A stretch of DNA of 64,000 nt, from positions 1,565,716 through 1,629,715 of the forward strand of contig NZ_KQ033913.1 in NCBI RefSeq assembly GCF_000969835.1, written 5' to 3'. The notes under the pieces are model-generated. The model made no database searches. It was not told the DNA's origin and saw only the letters and a program-made list of their open reading frames with translations. Source of the DNA: Parabacteroides goldsteinii DSM 19448 = WAL 12034. Lineage in GTDB: Bacteria; Bacteroidota; Bacteroidia; Bacteroidales; Tannerellaceae. Below are positions 18,617 to 28,962 of the stretch, one piece after another (the stretch's first letter is position 1; each line of letters starts with the position of its first letter). The position numbers and the translations under genes are program-made.

Positions 18617-18640
18617 ATAAATCTATGTTTTGTTCTTAAT

Positions 18641-19792
18641 TTATTCAAAATAATTCAGAATTTTATATCCACCTTCTTTCAGATAGGATTCTTTTTTCAT
18701 CAGCTTGATATCATTCTGCATCATATCCTGAATAAGAGTATCAAGGGTGTATTTCGGTTCCCACCCCAAACGGGTACGGGCCTTCGTAGCATCCCCGATA
18801 AGTAAGTCAACCTCGGTCGGACGGAAGTACTGAGGGTCAATACCGACTACCTCTTCACCTATCCGTTCTTTAAAATTTTCGAGATAAGCCTCACCTACTT
18901 TCTCTATAAACATTTTTTCGTCAATATAGTTTAATACTGCGACCTCATTAACATTTTCGCCTTTAAAAATGACTTCTACCCCTATTTCTTTAAATGCTTT
19001 ACTGATAAAATCGCGAATAGTCGTCGTTATTCCGGTAGCAATAACATAATCAGAGGGTTCATCCTGCTGGAGAATCGCATACATGGCACGGACATAATCC
19101 TTGGCATGGCCCCAGTCACGTTTGGAAGATAAATTTCCCATATAAACTTTTTCCTGCATACCCAAAGCAATGCGCGAAACGGCACGGGTTACTTTACGGG
19201 TAACAAACGTTTCTCCGCGAAGCGGCGACTCATGATTAAACAGAATGCCGTTGGAAGCATGCATTTTATAGGCTTCACGATAGTTTACCGTAATCCAGTA
19301 ACCATATAGTTTAGCAACAGCATACGGACTTCGGGGATAGAAAGGAGTCGTTTCCTTTTGAGGCACTTCCTGAACCAATCCATATAATTCGGATGTAGAA
19401 GCCTGATAGATACGGGTTTTAGGGATCAGGTTCAGCAGACGTACCGCTTCAAGGATACGCAACACCCCCAGACCATCGGCATTCGCCGTATATTCAGGAG
19501 TATCGAAACTTACTTTCACATGGCTCATAGCTGCCAGGTTATATATTTCGTCAGGCTGCACTTCACCGATGATACGGGTAAGGTTCAGGCTGTCGGTCAG
19601 GTCGCCATAATGAAGGATCAGGTTCCGGTTCTCCACATGAGGGTCCTGATAAAGATGATCGATACGGTCTGTGTTGAACATGGATGAACGACGTTTGATA
19701 CCATGCACCGTATATCCTTTTTTTACAAGATATTCTGCCAGATAAGCGCCATCCTGTCCTGTAATACCTGTTATTAAAGCTACTTTACTCAT
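18641..19792 (-). CDS. gmd: GDP-mannose 4,6-dehydratase
   Basis: A 383-residue short-chain dehydrogenase-type enzyme that converts GDP-D-mannose to GDP-4-keto-6-deoxymannose, the first step to GDP-L-fucose. The NADP-binding [14 protein letters not shown] is at the N-terminus, with the substrate-site [15 protein letters not shown] after it. The catalytic Thr/Ser-Glu (STSELYG) and the [11 protein letters not shown]yr-x3-Lys pair are intact. It lies 13 bp after fcl, which carries out the next step. Confidence 0.97.
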   Translation of the reverse strand: MSKVALITGITGQDGAYLAEYLVKKGYTVHGIKRRSSMFNTDRIDHLYQDPHVENRNLILHYGDLTDSLNLTRIIGEVQPDEIYNLAAMSHVKVSFDTPEYTANADGLGVLRILEAVRLLNLIPKTRIYQASTSELYGLVQEVPQKETTPFYPRSPYAVAKLYGYWITVNYREAYKMHASNGILFNHESPLRGETFVTRKVTRAVSRIALGMQEKVYMGNLSSKRDWGHAKDYVRAMYAILQQDEPSDYVIATGITTTIRDFISKAFKEIGVEVIFKGENVNEVAVLNYIDEKMFIEKVGEAYLENFKERIGEEVVGIDPQYFRPTEVDLLIGDATKARTRLGWEPKYTLDTLIQDMMQNDIKLMKKESYLKEGGYKILNYFE

Positions 19793-19805
19793 TTATACGA
19801 ATTTA

Positions 19806-20879
19806 TTATTGTTTGTCTAAATACCAGTTGTATAAAAGTTCTACACCTTCGGCAATCTCTATTTTATGATGCCATCCCAAAGCATGCAGTTTACTGACAT
19901 CCGTCAGTTTGCGCAATGTCCCATCGGGTTTGGAAGCATCAAAAGCCAGTTCGCCATCGAAACCGATCTTTTCCTGAATCAGCGTAGCGACTTCTTTTAT
20001 AGATAACTCTTTTCCCGTACCTATATTTATATGTGTGTTGCGCACTTCATTTCCCTCCGGACGCACATCCTGAAAATCGATATGTTCCATAATATAAACG
20101 GAAGCATCTGCCATTTCTTCGCTCCAAAGAAATTCGCGGAGCGGTTTTCCAGTTCCCCACAGCTGCACTTTTCCCGGATAGATACCGTATTTCGCTAAAA
20201 TAGCCAGGATGTTATTATCCGTTGCATTTCCGGCCACTCCTTCTACAGGACGTGCATTCAAATCTTTGCGCAAAGCCTCCCAATTATCGGTATGAAGACA
20301 TTTGCCCAAATGAATCTTACGGATCATCGCCGGAAGCACATGCGAAGTCTCCAGATTGAAATTATCGTTCGGACCATACAAATTAGTGGGCATCACTGCG
20401 ATATAGTTCGTTCCGTATTGCAGGTTATAGCTTTCACACATCTTTATCCCGGCAATCTTTGCGATGGCATAGGGTTCATTGGTATATTCCAACGGAGAAG
20501 TGAGCAGGCAATCTTCCGGCATCGGCTGCGGCGCTTCGCCCGGATAAATACAGGTACTGCCTAAAAACAGTAATTTCTTTACATTATTAATATAGGAAGC
20601 ATGGATCACATTATTCTGGATCATCAGATTTATGTAAATGAAATCTGCGCGATACCGGCTGTTTGCCATAATACCACCCACATGGGCAGCTGCTAAAAAG
20701 ACATATTCCGGTTTTTCCGTCGCAAAGAATTCATTGACTGCATACTGATCGGTCAGGTCCAGCTCAGCATGGGTACGCAAAACAAAGTTTGTGTATCCTT
20801 TCTGCTGCAAATTCTTCAGGATAGCAGAACCGACCAGACCACGATGACCGGCTACAAATATTTTACTGTCTTTATTCAT
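19806..20879 (-). CDS. fcl: GDP-L-fucose synthase
   Basis: A 357-residue epimerase/reductase that makes GDP-L-fucose from the Gmd product. It has the Rossmann motif [10 protein letters not shown], the conserved HVGGIMAN and the catalytic Ser-Tyr-Lys ([18 protein letters not shown]). There is an insert around 190-220 (residues after IHLGKCLH) that is common in Bacteroidetes versions. Its first four bases overlap the end of rfbA (ATGA), and gmd follows, so all three nucleotide-sugar genes form one unit. Confidence 0.96.
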   Translation of the reverse strand: MNKDSKIFVAGHRGLVGSAILKNLQQKGYTNFVLRTHAELDLTDQYAVNEFFATEKPEYVFLAAAHVGGIMANSRYRADFIYINLMIQNNVIHASYINNVKKLLFLGSTCIYPGEAPQPMPEDCLLTSPLEYTNEPYAIAKIAGIKMCESYNLQYGTNYIAVMPTNLYGPNDNFNLETSHVLPAMIRKIHLGKCLHTDNWEALRKDLNARPVEGVAGNATDNNILAILAKYGIYPGKVQLWGTGKPLREFLWSEEMADASVYIMEHIDFQDVRPEGNEVRNTHINIGTGKELSIKEVATLIQEKIGFDGELAFDASKPDGTLRKLTDVSKLHALGWHHKIEIAEGVELLYNWYLDKQ

Positions 20880-21751
20880 TCCTTTATCAACTTCAATAAA
20901 TATTGACCGTACTGGTTCTTTATCATCGGAGTAGCTGCTTCTTTCAGTTTCTCGTCATCAATCCAACCTTTCCGGTAAGCGATTTCCTCCAGACAAGCCA
21001 CTTTCAGTCCCTGTCGTTTTTCAATCACCTCCACAAATGTAGAAGCCTCCGAAAGCGAATCGTGCGTACCGGTATCGAGCCAGGCAAAACCGCGTCCTAA
21101 TAACTGAACTTTCAGCTCTCCGTCTTTCAGGAACTCCTGATTTACGGTGGTGATCTCCAGTTCTCCGCGTGCCGACGGCTTGATTTGTTTTGCCACTTCG
21201 ACCACTTTATTCGGATAAAAATAGAGTCCGACAACCGCGTAATTCGACTTGGGATTCTTCGGCTTTTCTTCAATGCTCAGCACGTTTCCGTCCGTGTCAA
21301 ATTCAGCAACGCCATAGCGTTCCGGATCGTTTACGTAGTAACCGAAGACGGTTGCTTTTTGTTCGTTCTCCACATTGTTAACGGCCTCTTTTAACATAGC
21401 CGTAAAGCTCTGTCCGTAAAAGATATTGTCGCCCAACACAAGGCAAACCGAGTCATTACCAATGAATTTATCCCCTATGATAAAAGCCTGTGCCAAACCA
21501 TCGGGCGAAGGTTGTTCGGCATATTCAAAATGCACGCCATAATCCGAACCGTCTCCCAGCAACCGCCGGAACCCGGGTAAGTCCTGCGGGGTAGAAATGA
21601 TCAGGATTTCCCTTATCCCGGCAAGCATCAATACAGACACGGGATAATAGATCATCGGTTTATCATAAATCGGCAACAATTGCTTGGATACTCCTTTGGT
21701 TATTGGATACAAACGGGTTCCGGAACCTCCGGCCAGTACAATTCCTTTCAT
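20876..21751 (-). CDS. rfbA: Glucose-1-phosphate thymidylyltransferase
   Basis: A 291-residue nucleotidyltransferase that makes dTDP-glucose, the precursor of dTDP-rhamnose and other 6-deoxy sugars. The nucleotide-binding motif [11 protein letters not shown] is at residue 8, followed by [24 protein letters not shown] (metal Asp) and [13 protein letters not shown] are present. Length is typical. No rfbB, C or D genes follow here, so the rest of the rhamnose pathway must be elsewhere. A -7-like TACATTTG lies at 21784-21791. Confidence 0.96.
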   Translation of the reverse strand: MKGIVLAGGSGTRLYPITKGVSKQLLPIYDKPMIYYPVSVLMLAGIREILIISTPQDLPGFRRLLGDGSDYGVHFEYAEQPSPDGLAQAFIIGDKFIGNDSVCLVLGDNIFYGQSFTAMLKEAVNNVENEQKATVFGYYVNDPERYGVAEFDTDGNVLSIEEKPKNPKSNYAVVGLYFYPNKVVEVAKQIKPSARGELEITTVNQEFLKDGELKVQLLGRGFAWLDTGTHDSLSEASTFVEVIEKRQGLKVACLEEIAYRKGWIDDEKLKEAATPMIKNQYGQYLLKLIKE

Positions 21752-21783
21752 AAAACAGACTTTTAATTTTACTTAATACGGGG

Positions 21784-21791
21784 CAAATGTA
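21784..21791 (-). promoter_or_regulatory. -7 promoter element of rfbA-fcl-gmd
   Basis: TACATTTG on the minus strand, 32 bases before the rfbA ATG, matches TAnnTTTG. No clear -33 box is seen. Confidence 0.5.
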
Positions 21792-21914
21792 TATAAAATA
21801 TTTCATTTTGAAGGCATGGAGGAAATACAATCGGCACCCTTAATTTACTTAATCGTGAAACCTTTCTTTCTTACGGTTTGTTACAGTAGAAATAATTTTT
21901 AAAGGTAACTTGAT

Positions 21915-22493
21915 ATGAATACATTTGACGAAAGAATCAGTTCCGCTGTAAAGAACTGGTGGGTTTCACTTTTACTGGGATTATTATATATCCTGATCGC
22001 AATATGCCTGATGTTCACACCGATGGCAAGTTATGTGGCTTTAAGCCTTTTATTCAGCGTCGCCATGTTCGTAAGCGGTACGCTTGAAATCCTTTTTGCC
22101 GTGTCGAACCGGAAGCACATTTCGAGCTGGGGCTGGTATCTGGCCGGCGGTATTATCGACCTGATACTGGGTATTTACCTCATGGCCAGTCCGGGACTGA
22201 GTATGACCGTACTGCCGTTTATCCTGGCGTTCTGGTTGATGTTCAGAGGCTTTTCTTCCACAGGTTATGCTATGGACCTGAAACGGTTCGGAACCGGAAA
22301 CTGGGGTTGGTATATGGCTTTCGGTATCCTGGCAATCATCTGTAGCATCGCTATCATCTGGCAACCGGGACTGGGCGTATTCACCCTTGTTTATATGATT
22401 GCTTATGCACTTCTTATCATCGGCATCTTCCGTGTAATGCTTTCTTTCGAACTAAGAAGCCTGCACAAAAAAGCGACAACTCCGCTACAGTAA
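21915..22493 (+). CDS. HdeD-family membrane protein (DUF308)
   Basis: A 192-residue protein with six hydrophobic helices arranged as three hairpins, each including the DUF308-type Gly/Trp-rich turns (SSWGWYLAGGIIDLILGIYL; GNWGWYMAFGIL). It resembles HdeD, an inner-membrane protein linked to acid resistance in enterobacteria; its molecular role is unknown. It stands alone, divergent from rfbA, and ends at its own terminator. Confidence 0.85.
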   Translation: MNTFDERISSAVKNWWVSLLLGLLYILIAICLMFTPMASYVALSLLFSVAMFVSGTLEILFAVSNRKHISSWGWYLAGGIIDLILGIYLMASPGLSMTVLPFILAFWLMFRGFSSTGYAMDLKRFGTGNWGWYMAFGILAIICSIAIIWQPGLGVFTLVYMIAYALLIIGIFRVMLSFELRSLHKKATTPLQ

Positions 22494-22501
22494 AGTTTTT
22501 T

Positions 22502-22554
22502 CCCCACTTGAATGGGGCATTTTCCCCACCTATGTCAAAAAGGTGGGGATTTTG
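22502..22554 (+). terminator. Double hairpin terminator after HdeD-like gene
   Basis: There are two consecutive stems. CCCCACTTGAATGGGG (22502-22517) comes first. CCCCACC and GGTGGGG (22524-22547) follow, ahead of ATTTTGTTT. Confidence 0.8.
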
Positions 22555-22597
22555 TTTCACTAAATATCCCTGTCTGTCATTCTTCCAGCCTTAATCA

Positions 22598-22628
22598 TTT
22601 GTTCAATTAAAAAAATAACGTAGTTTTG
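22598..22628 (+). promoter_or_regulatory. Consensus promoter of the OPT transporter gene
   Basis: TTTG (22598-22601), 19 bases, then TAGTTTTG (22621-22628). This is a full Bacteroidetes promoter match and leaves a 5' leader of about 55 bases. Confidence 0.83.
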
Positions 22629-22689
22629 TAACGCTATAGATACAGAAAAACACATTTGGGATTAAATCTAACTAAAAATAATACTCACA

Positions 22690-24687
22690 GTGAAAAAGGA
22701 AGATGAAGAAAAGGTAAGCGGGCTACCCGAAAATGCCTACAGAGAACTCAAAGAAGGAGAAGTATTTAACCCGATTATGTCACCTCAAAAACAATACAGG
22801 GAAGTAACTCCCTGGTCTGTATTCTGGGGACTTGTCATGGCTGTCATATTCAGCGCGGCTGCCGCCTATCTGGGATTGAAGGTCGGACAGGTGTTTGAAG
22901 CAGCTATCCCGATTGCCATCATAGCTGTCGGACTGTCGAGCGGTTTCAAACGAAAAAATGCATTGGGAGAAAATGTGATTATCCAATCTATCGGAGCCTG
23001 TAGCGGTGTAATCGTAGCCGGAGCTATTTTTACTCTTCCTGCCCTGTATATCCTTCAGGACAAATATCCGGAAATTACCATCAACTTTTTTGAAGTATTC
23101 ATGAGTTCGTTGCTGGGCGGCATACTCGGCATTCTTCTGTTAATCCCATTCCGGAAATATTTCGTTTCGGATATGCATGGCAAATATCCGTTCCCGGAAG
23201 CAACAGCAACCACCCAGGTGCTTGTTTCGGGCGAGAAAGGCGGAAGCCAGGCGAAACCGCTTATTCTGGCAGGTCTGATCGGAGGTTTATACGATTTTAT
23301 TATTGCCACTTTCGGTTGGTGGAGCGAAACCGTCAGCACACGCATTGTCGGAGTTGGTGAAATGCTGGCCGACAAAGCAAAAGTCGTACTGAAAGTCAAT
23401 ACAGGAGCCGCCGTACTGGGACTCGGTTATATCATCGGGTTGAAATATTCCATGATTATCTGTGCCGGTTCATTCCTTGTCTGGTTGGTCATCATCCCGC
23501 TGATGTCCGCCATCTTCGGTGCAGACGTATTGACATTCGGTAATGACGCTATTACCGCAACAGTCGGAAGCATGAGTGCCGAACAAATCTTTACGACCTA
23601 TGCCCGCCATATCGGTATCGGTGGTATCGCGACGGCCGGAGTTATCGGTATTATCAATTCATGGGGAATTATCCGCGGAGCCGTCGGACTGGCAGCCAAA
23701 GAACTGAAAGGGAAAAATACGGAAGCTGACACAGCCACAATACGCACACAGAAAGATTTATCGATGAAGATTATCTCGATTGGTATCTTCGCTACGCTGA
23801 TTGTTACTTATCTGTTCTTCCATTTCGGAGTGTTGGATAACTGGTATTATGCTTTAATCGGGTTGTTGATTGTCGGGATTATTGCCTTCCTATTCACGAC
23901 TGTTGCGGCCAATGCCATTGCTATTGTAGGAACAAATCCGGTGTCGGGTATGACGCTGATGACATTAATCTTATCGTCCATCATTCTGGTGGCTGCCGGA
24001 CTGAAAGGAACGGCCGGTATGGTTTCGGCCCTGATTATCGGAGGTGTTGTCTGTACGGCACTTTCCATGGCAGGCGGTTTCATTACCGACCTGAAGATAG
24101 GTTACTGGCTGGGGAGTACGCCTGCTAAACAGCAGACATGGAAGTTTCTCGGCACCTTAGTCTCTGCTGCAACAGTTGGCGGTGTAATCCTTATCCTGAA
24201 CCAGACGTACGGATTTACGACCGGGCAGCTGGCCGCACCGCAGGCTAATGCAATGGCAGCCGTTATCGAACCGCTGATGAGCGGTTCGGGAGCACCCTGG
24301 GTGCTGTATGGCATCGGTGCCGTACTGGCTATCGTTCTGAACTTCTGTAAAATTCCGGCACTGGCATTTGCACTGGGTATGTTTATCCCGATGGAACTGA
24401 ACACTCCACTGCTGATCGGTGGAGCCATCAGCTGGTATGTAGGAAGCCGCAGCAAAGACCAGGCATTGAATACGGCCCGTTTGGAAAAAGGAACATTACT
24501 TGCATCCGGTTTCATCGCAGGTGGTGCCTTGATGGGAGTTATCAGCGCAGCTTTACGTTTCGGTGGCATCAACCTGCTGAACGAAAAATGGTTGGAAGGA
24601 AACTTTGCCGAACCGCTGGCTGTTGTAATGTATATTGCATTGATGGCTTATCTGGCGATAAGTTCATTGAGCGCGAAAAAAGAATAA
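22690..24687 (+). CDS. OPT-family oligopeptide transporter
   Basis: A 665-residue proton-coupled inner-membrane transporter with about 15 hydrophobic segments. The OPT features are clear: SAAAAYLGLKVGQVFEAAIP near the N-terminus, the KYPFPEATA motif at about residue 165, and Gly-rich helices throughout. It starts with GTG at 22690; a ribosome site is weak, but the frame has no better start and the promoter at 22598-22628 fits. It is followed after 8 bp by a SpoIID-domain gene, so the two are surely co-transcribed. Peptide or muropeptide uptake is a reasonable guess from that pairing. Confidence 0.93.
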   Translation: MKKEDEEKVSGLPENAYRELKEGEVFNPIMSPQKQYREVTPWSVFWGLVMAVIFSAAAAYLGLKVGQVFEAAIPIAIIAVGLSSGFKRKNALGENVIIQSIGACSGVIVAGAIFTLPALYILQDKYPEITINFFEVFMSSLLGGILGILLLIPFRKYFVSDMHGKYPFPEATATTQVLVSGEKGGSQAKPLILAGLIGGLYDFIIATFGWWSETVSTRIVGVGEMLADKAKVVLKVNTGAAVLGLGYIIGLKYSMIICAGSFLVWLVIIPLMSAIFGADVLTFGNDAITATVGSMSAEQIFTTYARHIGIGGIATAGVIGIINSWGIIRGAVGLAAKELKGKNTEADTATIRTQKDLSMKIISIGIFATLIVTYLFFHFGVLDNWYYALIGLLIVGIIAFLFTTVAANAIAIVGTNPVSGMTLMTLILSSIILVAAGLKGTAGMVSALIIGGVVCTALSMAGGFITDLKIGYWLGSTPAKQQTWKFLGTLVSAATVGGVILILNQTYGFTTGQLAAPQANAMAAVIEPLMSGSGAPWVLYGIGAVLAIVLNFCKIPALAFALGMFIPMELNTPLLIGGAISWYVGSRSKDQALNTARLEKGTLLASGFIAGGALMGVISAALRFGGINLLNEKWLEGNFAEPLAVVMYIALMAYLAISSLSAKKE

Positions 24688-24695
24688 GATAAAGA

Positions 24696-26009
24696 ATGGA
24701 TGCACCGCTAGTTAATGTTGGGATTATGACGGGGAAGGCTCTCTCTTTCGTATTCAATGGAGAATATATCCATACGGAGAGCAGTTCCTTCCTGACGGGA
24801 GAACAACGCGCGTTGTTTGTAAACGGAAATATCGTGTATAACGGCAAGCTCTACAAGGAACTTTTCTTTGAACCGGCTTCGCCCCAATCATCGTTTGACC
24901 TGAAAGCTGTGACAATCGGAGTGGACTTCCACTGGCAACGCCAGGAAGACCAACGCTTCAAAGGAGCACTGAACCTGGTGGCAACGAATGACGGGATTGT
25001 TGTAATCAACAGTATTGACGTTGAAGAATATCTGACAAGCGTGATTTCGTCTGAAATGAGTGCCACAGCATCAAAAGAGTTGCTGAAGGCACACGCCGTA
25101 ATCTCCCGCAGCTGGCTATTGGCGCAGATAGAAAAGAATTTCCGCCTGGGTAACGCTTCGGAAAAATATGAGAGTTGCCATCGCGACAATAACCAATTAA
25201 TCCGTTGGTACGACCGCGAAGATCATACCATGTTCGATGTGTGTGCCGACGACCATTGCCAGCGTTACCAAGGCATAACCCGTGCCTCTACCGCAATCGT
25301 ACAGGAAGCGGTCCACGAAACACGCGGCGAGATACTGACCGATGGCGAATCCATCTGCGACGCACGTTTCTCTAAATGTTGCGGAGGCGTGACCGAGCAG
25401 TTCGAACACTGTTGGGAGCCGGTGCCCCACTCCTATCTGACAGTTGTACGGGACAGTAAAGAAACTTCTTATCCCGACCTGACCGACCCGATTGAAGCGG
25501 AAATGTGGATACGTAATTCTCCTAACGCATTTTGCAACACAACAAAGAAAAAGATACTCAGCCAGGTCTTGAACAACTATGATCAGGAAACGATAAATTT
25601 CTATCGCTGGAAAGTGTCTTACACCCAGGATGAGTTGTCCGAACTGATTCATCGTAAAAGCGGCATCGACTTTGGCGAAATACAAGACCTGGTACCATTG
25701 AAAAGAGGTACTTCCGGACGTATCGAAGAGTTACAGATCGTGGGAACCCGCCGTATTTATACTATCGGCAAGGAATTGGAGATACGGCGCACTTTATCGG
25801 AAACCCATCTGTACAGTTCCGCCTTTGTGGTAGACAAAGAAGATATACGCGTTCGTATTCCCCAACGTTTCGTACTGACGGGTGCCGGCTGGGGGCATGG
25901 CGTAGGACTTTGCCAGATAGGTGCAGCCGTCATGGGTGAAAAAGGATATGCTTATACAAAAATACTGGAACATTATTTCCGGGGAGCATTCATAGAGAAA
26001 AGGTATTAA
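24696..26009 (+). CDS. SpoIID/LytB-domain protein
   Basis: A 437-residue protein with a SpoIID-type domain. The core begins at about residue 108 (NSIDVEEYLTSVISSEM) and includes LKAHAVISRSWLL, with the catalytic-type Glu and Arg, and a C-terminal GWGHGVGLCQIGAAVM signature at about 395. SpoIID enzymes are lytic transglycosylases acting on denuded glycan strands. A Cys-containing insertion (SKCCGGVTEQFEHCW) and an N-terminal beta-rich region are typical of the Bacteroidetes branch. No signal peptide is visible, which is odd for a cell-wall enzyme but seems usual in this branch. It follows the OPT gene by 8 bp and ends at a strong terminator, which hints at a cell-wall recycling role. Confidence 0.88.
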   Translation: MDAPLVNVGIMTGKALSFVFNGEYIHTESSSFLTGEQRALFVNGNIVYNGKLYKELFFEPASPQSSFDLKAVTIGVDFHWQRQEDQRFKGALNLVATNDGIVVINSIDVEEYLTSVISSEMSATASKELLKAHAVISRSWLLAQIEKNFRLGNASEKYESCHRDNNQLIRWYDREDHTMFDVCADDHCQRYQGITRASTAIVQEAVHETRGEILTDGESICDARFSKCCGGVTEQFEHCWEPVPHSYLTVVRDSKETSYPDLTDPIEAEMWIRNSPNAFCNTTKKKILSQVLNNYDQETINFYRWKVSYTQDELSELIHRKSGIDFGEIQDLVPLKRGTSGRIEELQIVGTRRIYTIGKELEIRRTLSETHLYSSAFVVDKEDIRVRIPQRFVLTGAGWGHGVGLCQIGAAVMGEKGYAYTKILEHYFRGAFIEKRY

Positions 26010-26014
26010 TCTAA

Positions 26015-26049
26015 AAAGGTCGCTAATCTCACGATAGCGGCCTTTTTTT
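26015..26049 (+). terminator. Terminator of the OPT-SpoIID operon
   Basis: AAAAGGTCGCTA pairs with TAGCGGCCTTTT and is followed by more T residues, 6 bases past the stop. Confidence 0.9.
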
Positions 26050-26381
26050 GTGTTTACCTATCTTTCCGGTTCCTAGTGGAATCCGGTTGTCTTTACTCTC
26101 ACGAGCTCTAACTGATTACAAAGGAATAAAGAATAAATCAAGAAGACAAACAAAATAGATTAATAAGGATATTTTCCCCACAAAAAAGGGAAAAACACCG
26201 ATAAAATTCATTAGAACGAACCTGACATACGGTCCACAAACACCCTTATCCGTCCTCTAACGTCCTGCCTGAAAGAAGAAGAAGTTTACATGATATTACA
26301 TTTTAGCAAATTGTTGTTATCTTTGTATCCGAACGTTCGACAGGGACCAATACCCTGCTCTACTTAATTAAATACTGGTGA
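26050..26381 (+). promoter_or_regulatory. Non-coding leader of the symporter gene
   Basis: A stretch of 332 bases without a convincing gene on either strand. It holds a small hairpin (CCGGTTCC...GGAATCCGG, 26067-26087) and, at 26318-26325, a TATCTTTG box matching the -7 element, 57 bases before the symporter ATG. Nothing else stands out. Confidence 0.5.
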
Positions 26382-27842
26382 ATGAATAGCTATATCATCC
26401 TCTCTATAATTGCAATTTACTTTGGCATACTGTTGTTGATTGCCTGGATAACAGGCAGGAAAAGTACAAGTAACGATGCTTTCTTTCTGGGAAACCGTAA
26501 ATCTCCGTGGTATATCGTTTCTATCGGGATGATTGGGACATCGCTTTCCGGCGTCACCTTCGTTTCGGTTCCGGGGATGGTTCGCAGCATAGATATGACT
26601 TATATGCAAACGGTTTTCGGATTCTTTTTCGGATATATACTGATTGCCAAAGTGCTGTTACCGCTTTACTATAAATTGAAACTGACTTCTATCTACTCCT
26701 ATCTGGGTGACCGGATTGGAAAGCGGAGTTATAAAACCGGTGCTTCTTTTTTCCTGCTTTCAAAGATTGTCGGGGCAGCGGCACGGCTTTATCTGGTTGT
26801 CCTGATTTTACAGCATTACGTCTTCAGTACCTGGAATATTCCTTTTTGGGTAACTGTTATCATCAGTATTTTTCTGGTTTGGCTATACACCTACCGGAGT
26901 GGAATCAAGACTATTATCTGGACGGATACGCTTCAGGCACTTTGCCTGGTTGCCATGCTGGTCGTCATCATCTGGAAGGTAAAAGATGCCATGGAACTGG
27001 ATATGGGAGGCATGGTGCAAACCCTGACCGAGAATCCTCATTTCCGTATCTTTGAATTCAACGACTGGCACAGCACACAACATTTCGTGAAACAGTTTTT
27101 CAGCGGCATCTTTATCACCATCGTCATGACCGGACTCGACCAGGATATGATGCAGAAGAACCTATCCTGCAAAAGCCTGAAAGATGCACAGAAGAATATG
27201 TACACCTATGGTTTTGCTTTCACGCCGGTCAATTTTCTGTTCCTGGCATTAGGTGTATTATTGTTGAGCCTGGCTTCGCAAAAGAATATCGAACTGCCGG
27301 CCTTAAACGATGATATTCTACCGATGTTCTGCACCTCCGGAATCTTGGGGCATTCCATCCTAATTTTCTTTACAATCGGTATCATTGCAGCCGCTTTTAG
27401 TAGTGCCGATTCAGCATTAACGGCTTTGACCACCTCTTTTTGCGTCGATATTCTGGGAGTGGAAAAGGAGGAAGCGAACAAGGCTAAACGCACCCGATTG
27501 ATGGTTCATTTGCTTATCTCTGCTCTGTTTGCCATAATAATCCTTATCTTTAAGGCCGTAAACAGCCGCAGCGTGATTGATGCCATCTATATGATTGCTT
27601 CTTATACCTACGGTCCTTTGCTGGGATTATTTGTCTTTGGCTTGTTCACCAAAAAACAACCGCGTGACAAATATGTTCCTTATATATGTATTCTCTCGCC
27701 GCTAATCTGTTTCGCAACGGATTACCTGGTGAAACAACATACAGGCTATGCCTTCGGTTACGAAATGCTGATGCTCAACGGAGCCATCACATTCTTCGGG
27801 TTATGGGCGGCCTCAGTCAAACACAAAACAATAAAAGTTTAA
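26382..27842 (+). CDS. Sodium:solute symporter (SSS family)
   Basis: A 486-residue inner-membrane protein with 13 hydrophobic helices typical of the SSS family ([39 protein letters not shown], and [15 protein letters not shown], which is the conserved sodium-site helix at about 345). The substrate is not evident; sugars, sialic acid, proline and pantothenate are all carried by relatives. It overlaps nothing but ends 4 bp before engB, so it is transcribed with it. Confidence 0.92.
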   Translation: MNSYIILSIIAIYFGILLLIAWITGRKSTSNDAFFLGNRKSPWYIVSIGMIGTSLSGVTFVSVPGMVRSIDMTYMQTVFGFFFGYILIAKVLLPLYYKLKLTSIYSYLGDRIGKRSYKTGASFFLLSKIVGAAARLYLVVLILQHYVFSTWNIPFWVTVIISIFLVWLYTYRSGIKTIIWTDTLQALCLVAMLVVIIWKVKDAMELDMGGMVQTLTENPHFRIFEFNDWHSTQHFVKQFFSGIFITIVMTGLDQDMMQKNLSCKSLKDAQKNMYTYGFAFTPVNFLFLALGVLLLSLASQKNIELPALNDDILPMFCTSGILGHSILIFFTIGIIAAAFSSADSALTALTTSFCVDILGVEKEEANKAKRTRLMVHLLISALFAIIILIFKAVNSRSVIDAIYMIASYTYGPLLGLFVFGLFTKKQPRDKYVPYICILSPLICFATDYLVKQHTGYAFGYEMLMLNGAITFFGLWAASVKHKTIKV

Positions 27843-27846
27843 GAAT

Positions 27847-28449
27847 ATGGAAATCAAAAGTGCAGAATTTGTTATCAGTAACACAGACGTAAAGAAATGC
27901 CCCGCAGGAAACTTTCCGGAGTATGCCTTTATCGGGCGAAGCAATGTTGGCAAATCCTCCCTTATCAATATGCTGACAGGCAAGAAAGGTCTGGCAATGA
28001 CTTCACAGAAACCAGGGAAGACATTGCTTATCAATCATTTTATTATCAACAACAACTGGTTTTTGGTCGACCTTCCCGGATATGGCTTTGCCCAACGGGG
28101 AAAAGAAGGAAGACAGAATATCCAGCGGATTATCGAAGATTATATCCTGGAACGTGAGCAGCTAACTAATCTATTCGTCTTAATTGACTGCCGCCATGAA
28201 GCACAGAAAATCGACCTGGAGTTTATGGAGTGGCTGGGTGAGAACGGAGTTCCTTTCTCCATCATCTTCACCAAAATAGATAAGATTAGTAAAGGCCGTC
28301 TACAAGAAAATCTGAAAGCCTATCAGGAAAAATTACTTGAAACGTGGGAAGAGCTTCCCCCTATCCTACTTTCTTCATCCGAGAAAAAAGACGGGCGGGA
28401 AGAAATACTTGATTATATCGATACAATAAATAAAAGTTTAAAAGGGTAG
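27847..28449 (+). CDS. engB: Ribosome-biogenesis GTPase EngB (YsxC/YihA)
   Basis: A 200-residue essential GTPase for 50S subunit assembly. All G motifs are seen: G1 [10 protein letters not shown] at about 27, G2 region TSQKPGKT, G3 DLPGYGFA at about 76, G4 TKID at about 142, and G5 SSSEKK at about 177. Length is normal. It follows the symporter by 4 bp. After its stop there is an unusual long palindromic element and not a simple terminator. Confidence 0.97.
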   Translation: MEIKSAEFVISNTDVKKCPAGNFPEYAFIGRSNVGKSSLINMLTGKKGLAMTSQKPGKTLLINHFIINNNWFLVDLPGYGFAQRGKEGRQNIQRIIEDYILEREQLTNLFVLIDCRHEAQKIDLEFMEWLGENGVPFSIIFTKIDKISKGRLQENLKAYQEKLLETWEELPPILLSSSEKKDGREEILDYIDTINKSLKG

Positions 28450-28462
28450 CATTATCCGGGAG

Positions 28463-28565
28463 CGACATGGTGTCGGTTGCACGGAATCGCCACAATTATA
28501 CCGGAGCGGATACAATCATCCGCTCTGCAAGGTTGCGCTTCACCAAGTATAGTTGCCGTGCAACC
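28463..28565. other. Structured palindromic element / RNA candidate
   Basis: There is strong nested complementarity in 103 bases. GGTTGCACGG (28475-28484) pairs perfectly with CCGTGCAACC (28556-28565). CAATTATAC (28493-28501) pairs with GTATAGTTG (28547-28555, one G-U), stacking directly under the first stem. GAGCGGAT (28504-28511) pairs with ATCCGCTC (28518-28525). CGACATGGTGTCG forms a small hairpin at the 5' edge. No promoter box and no immediate U-run are seen. It may be a dispersed REP-like repeat, a 3'-UTR stability element of the engB transcript or an unknown ncRNA. Confidence 0.65.
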
Positions 28566-28659
28566 ACAGCCTCCTGAATAATTTTTCTTTACTTATCTTA
28601 TGCCGGTTCCAAAAAAATAAATACATTTGTAATTCATCAAAACCGAAAGGAGTAAAGAT

Positions 28660-28962
28660 ATGAAAGCAATGGAATTACAGGGTGAACGCCTGGAGCTGTT
28701 CAACGAAATCATTAACCTTGACACGGAAAGTATCGAGAAAGTAAAGAAGTATATTAAACGTATCGCATCTAACCGATACAAAATATCCCGTACTACTCAA
28801 GTGGATGACATTGACATCATCACTGATGAAGAGATTGAAAATGCTATGCGTCCATTATCTTATGAGGAGAAGATAGAAAGCCTTAGGTTGTCGGAGGCCG
28901 ATCCTGTTTATTATACACAGGAAGAGATGCGAAAAGCTGTTGCTTCATGGAGAAACCTTTAA
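28660..28962 (+). CDS. Antitoxin of a RelE/ParE-type pair (unrecognised family)
   Basis: A 100-residue charged protein with a good ribosome site (AAAGGAG) 8 bases before the ATG. The N-half is helical (LELFNEIINLDTESIEKVKKYIKRI), then an acidic stretch (DDIDIITDEEIE). I do not recognise a DNA-binding fold with certainty. Its stop lies 16 bases into the downstream RelE/ParE-type toxin gene, the standard layout for an antitoxin-toxin operon. It would neutralise the toxin by direct binding and probably repress its own promoter. Confidence 0.75.
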   Translation: MKAMELQGERLELFNEIINLDTESIEKVKKYIKRIASNRYKISRTTQVDDIDIITDEEIENAMRPLSYEEKIESLRLSEADPVYYTQEEMRKAVASWRNL

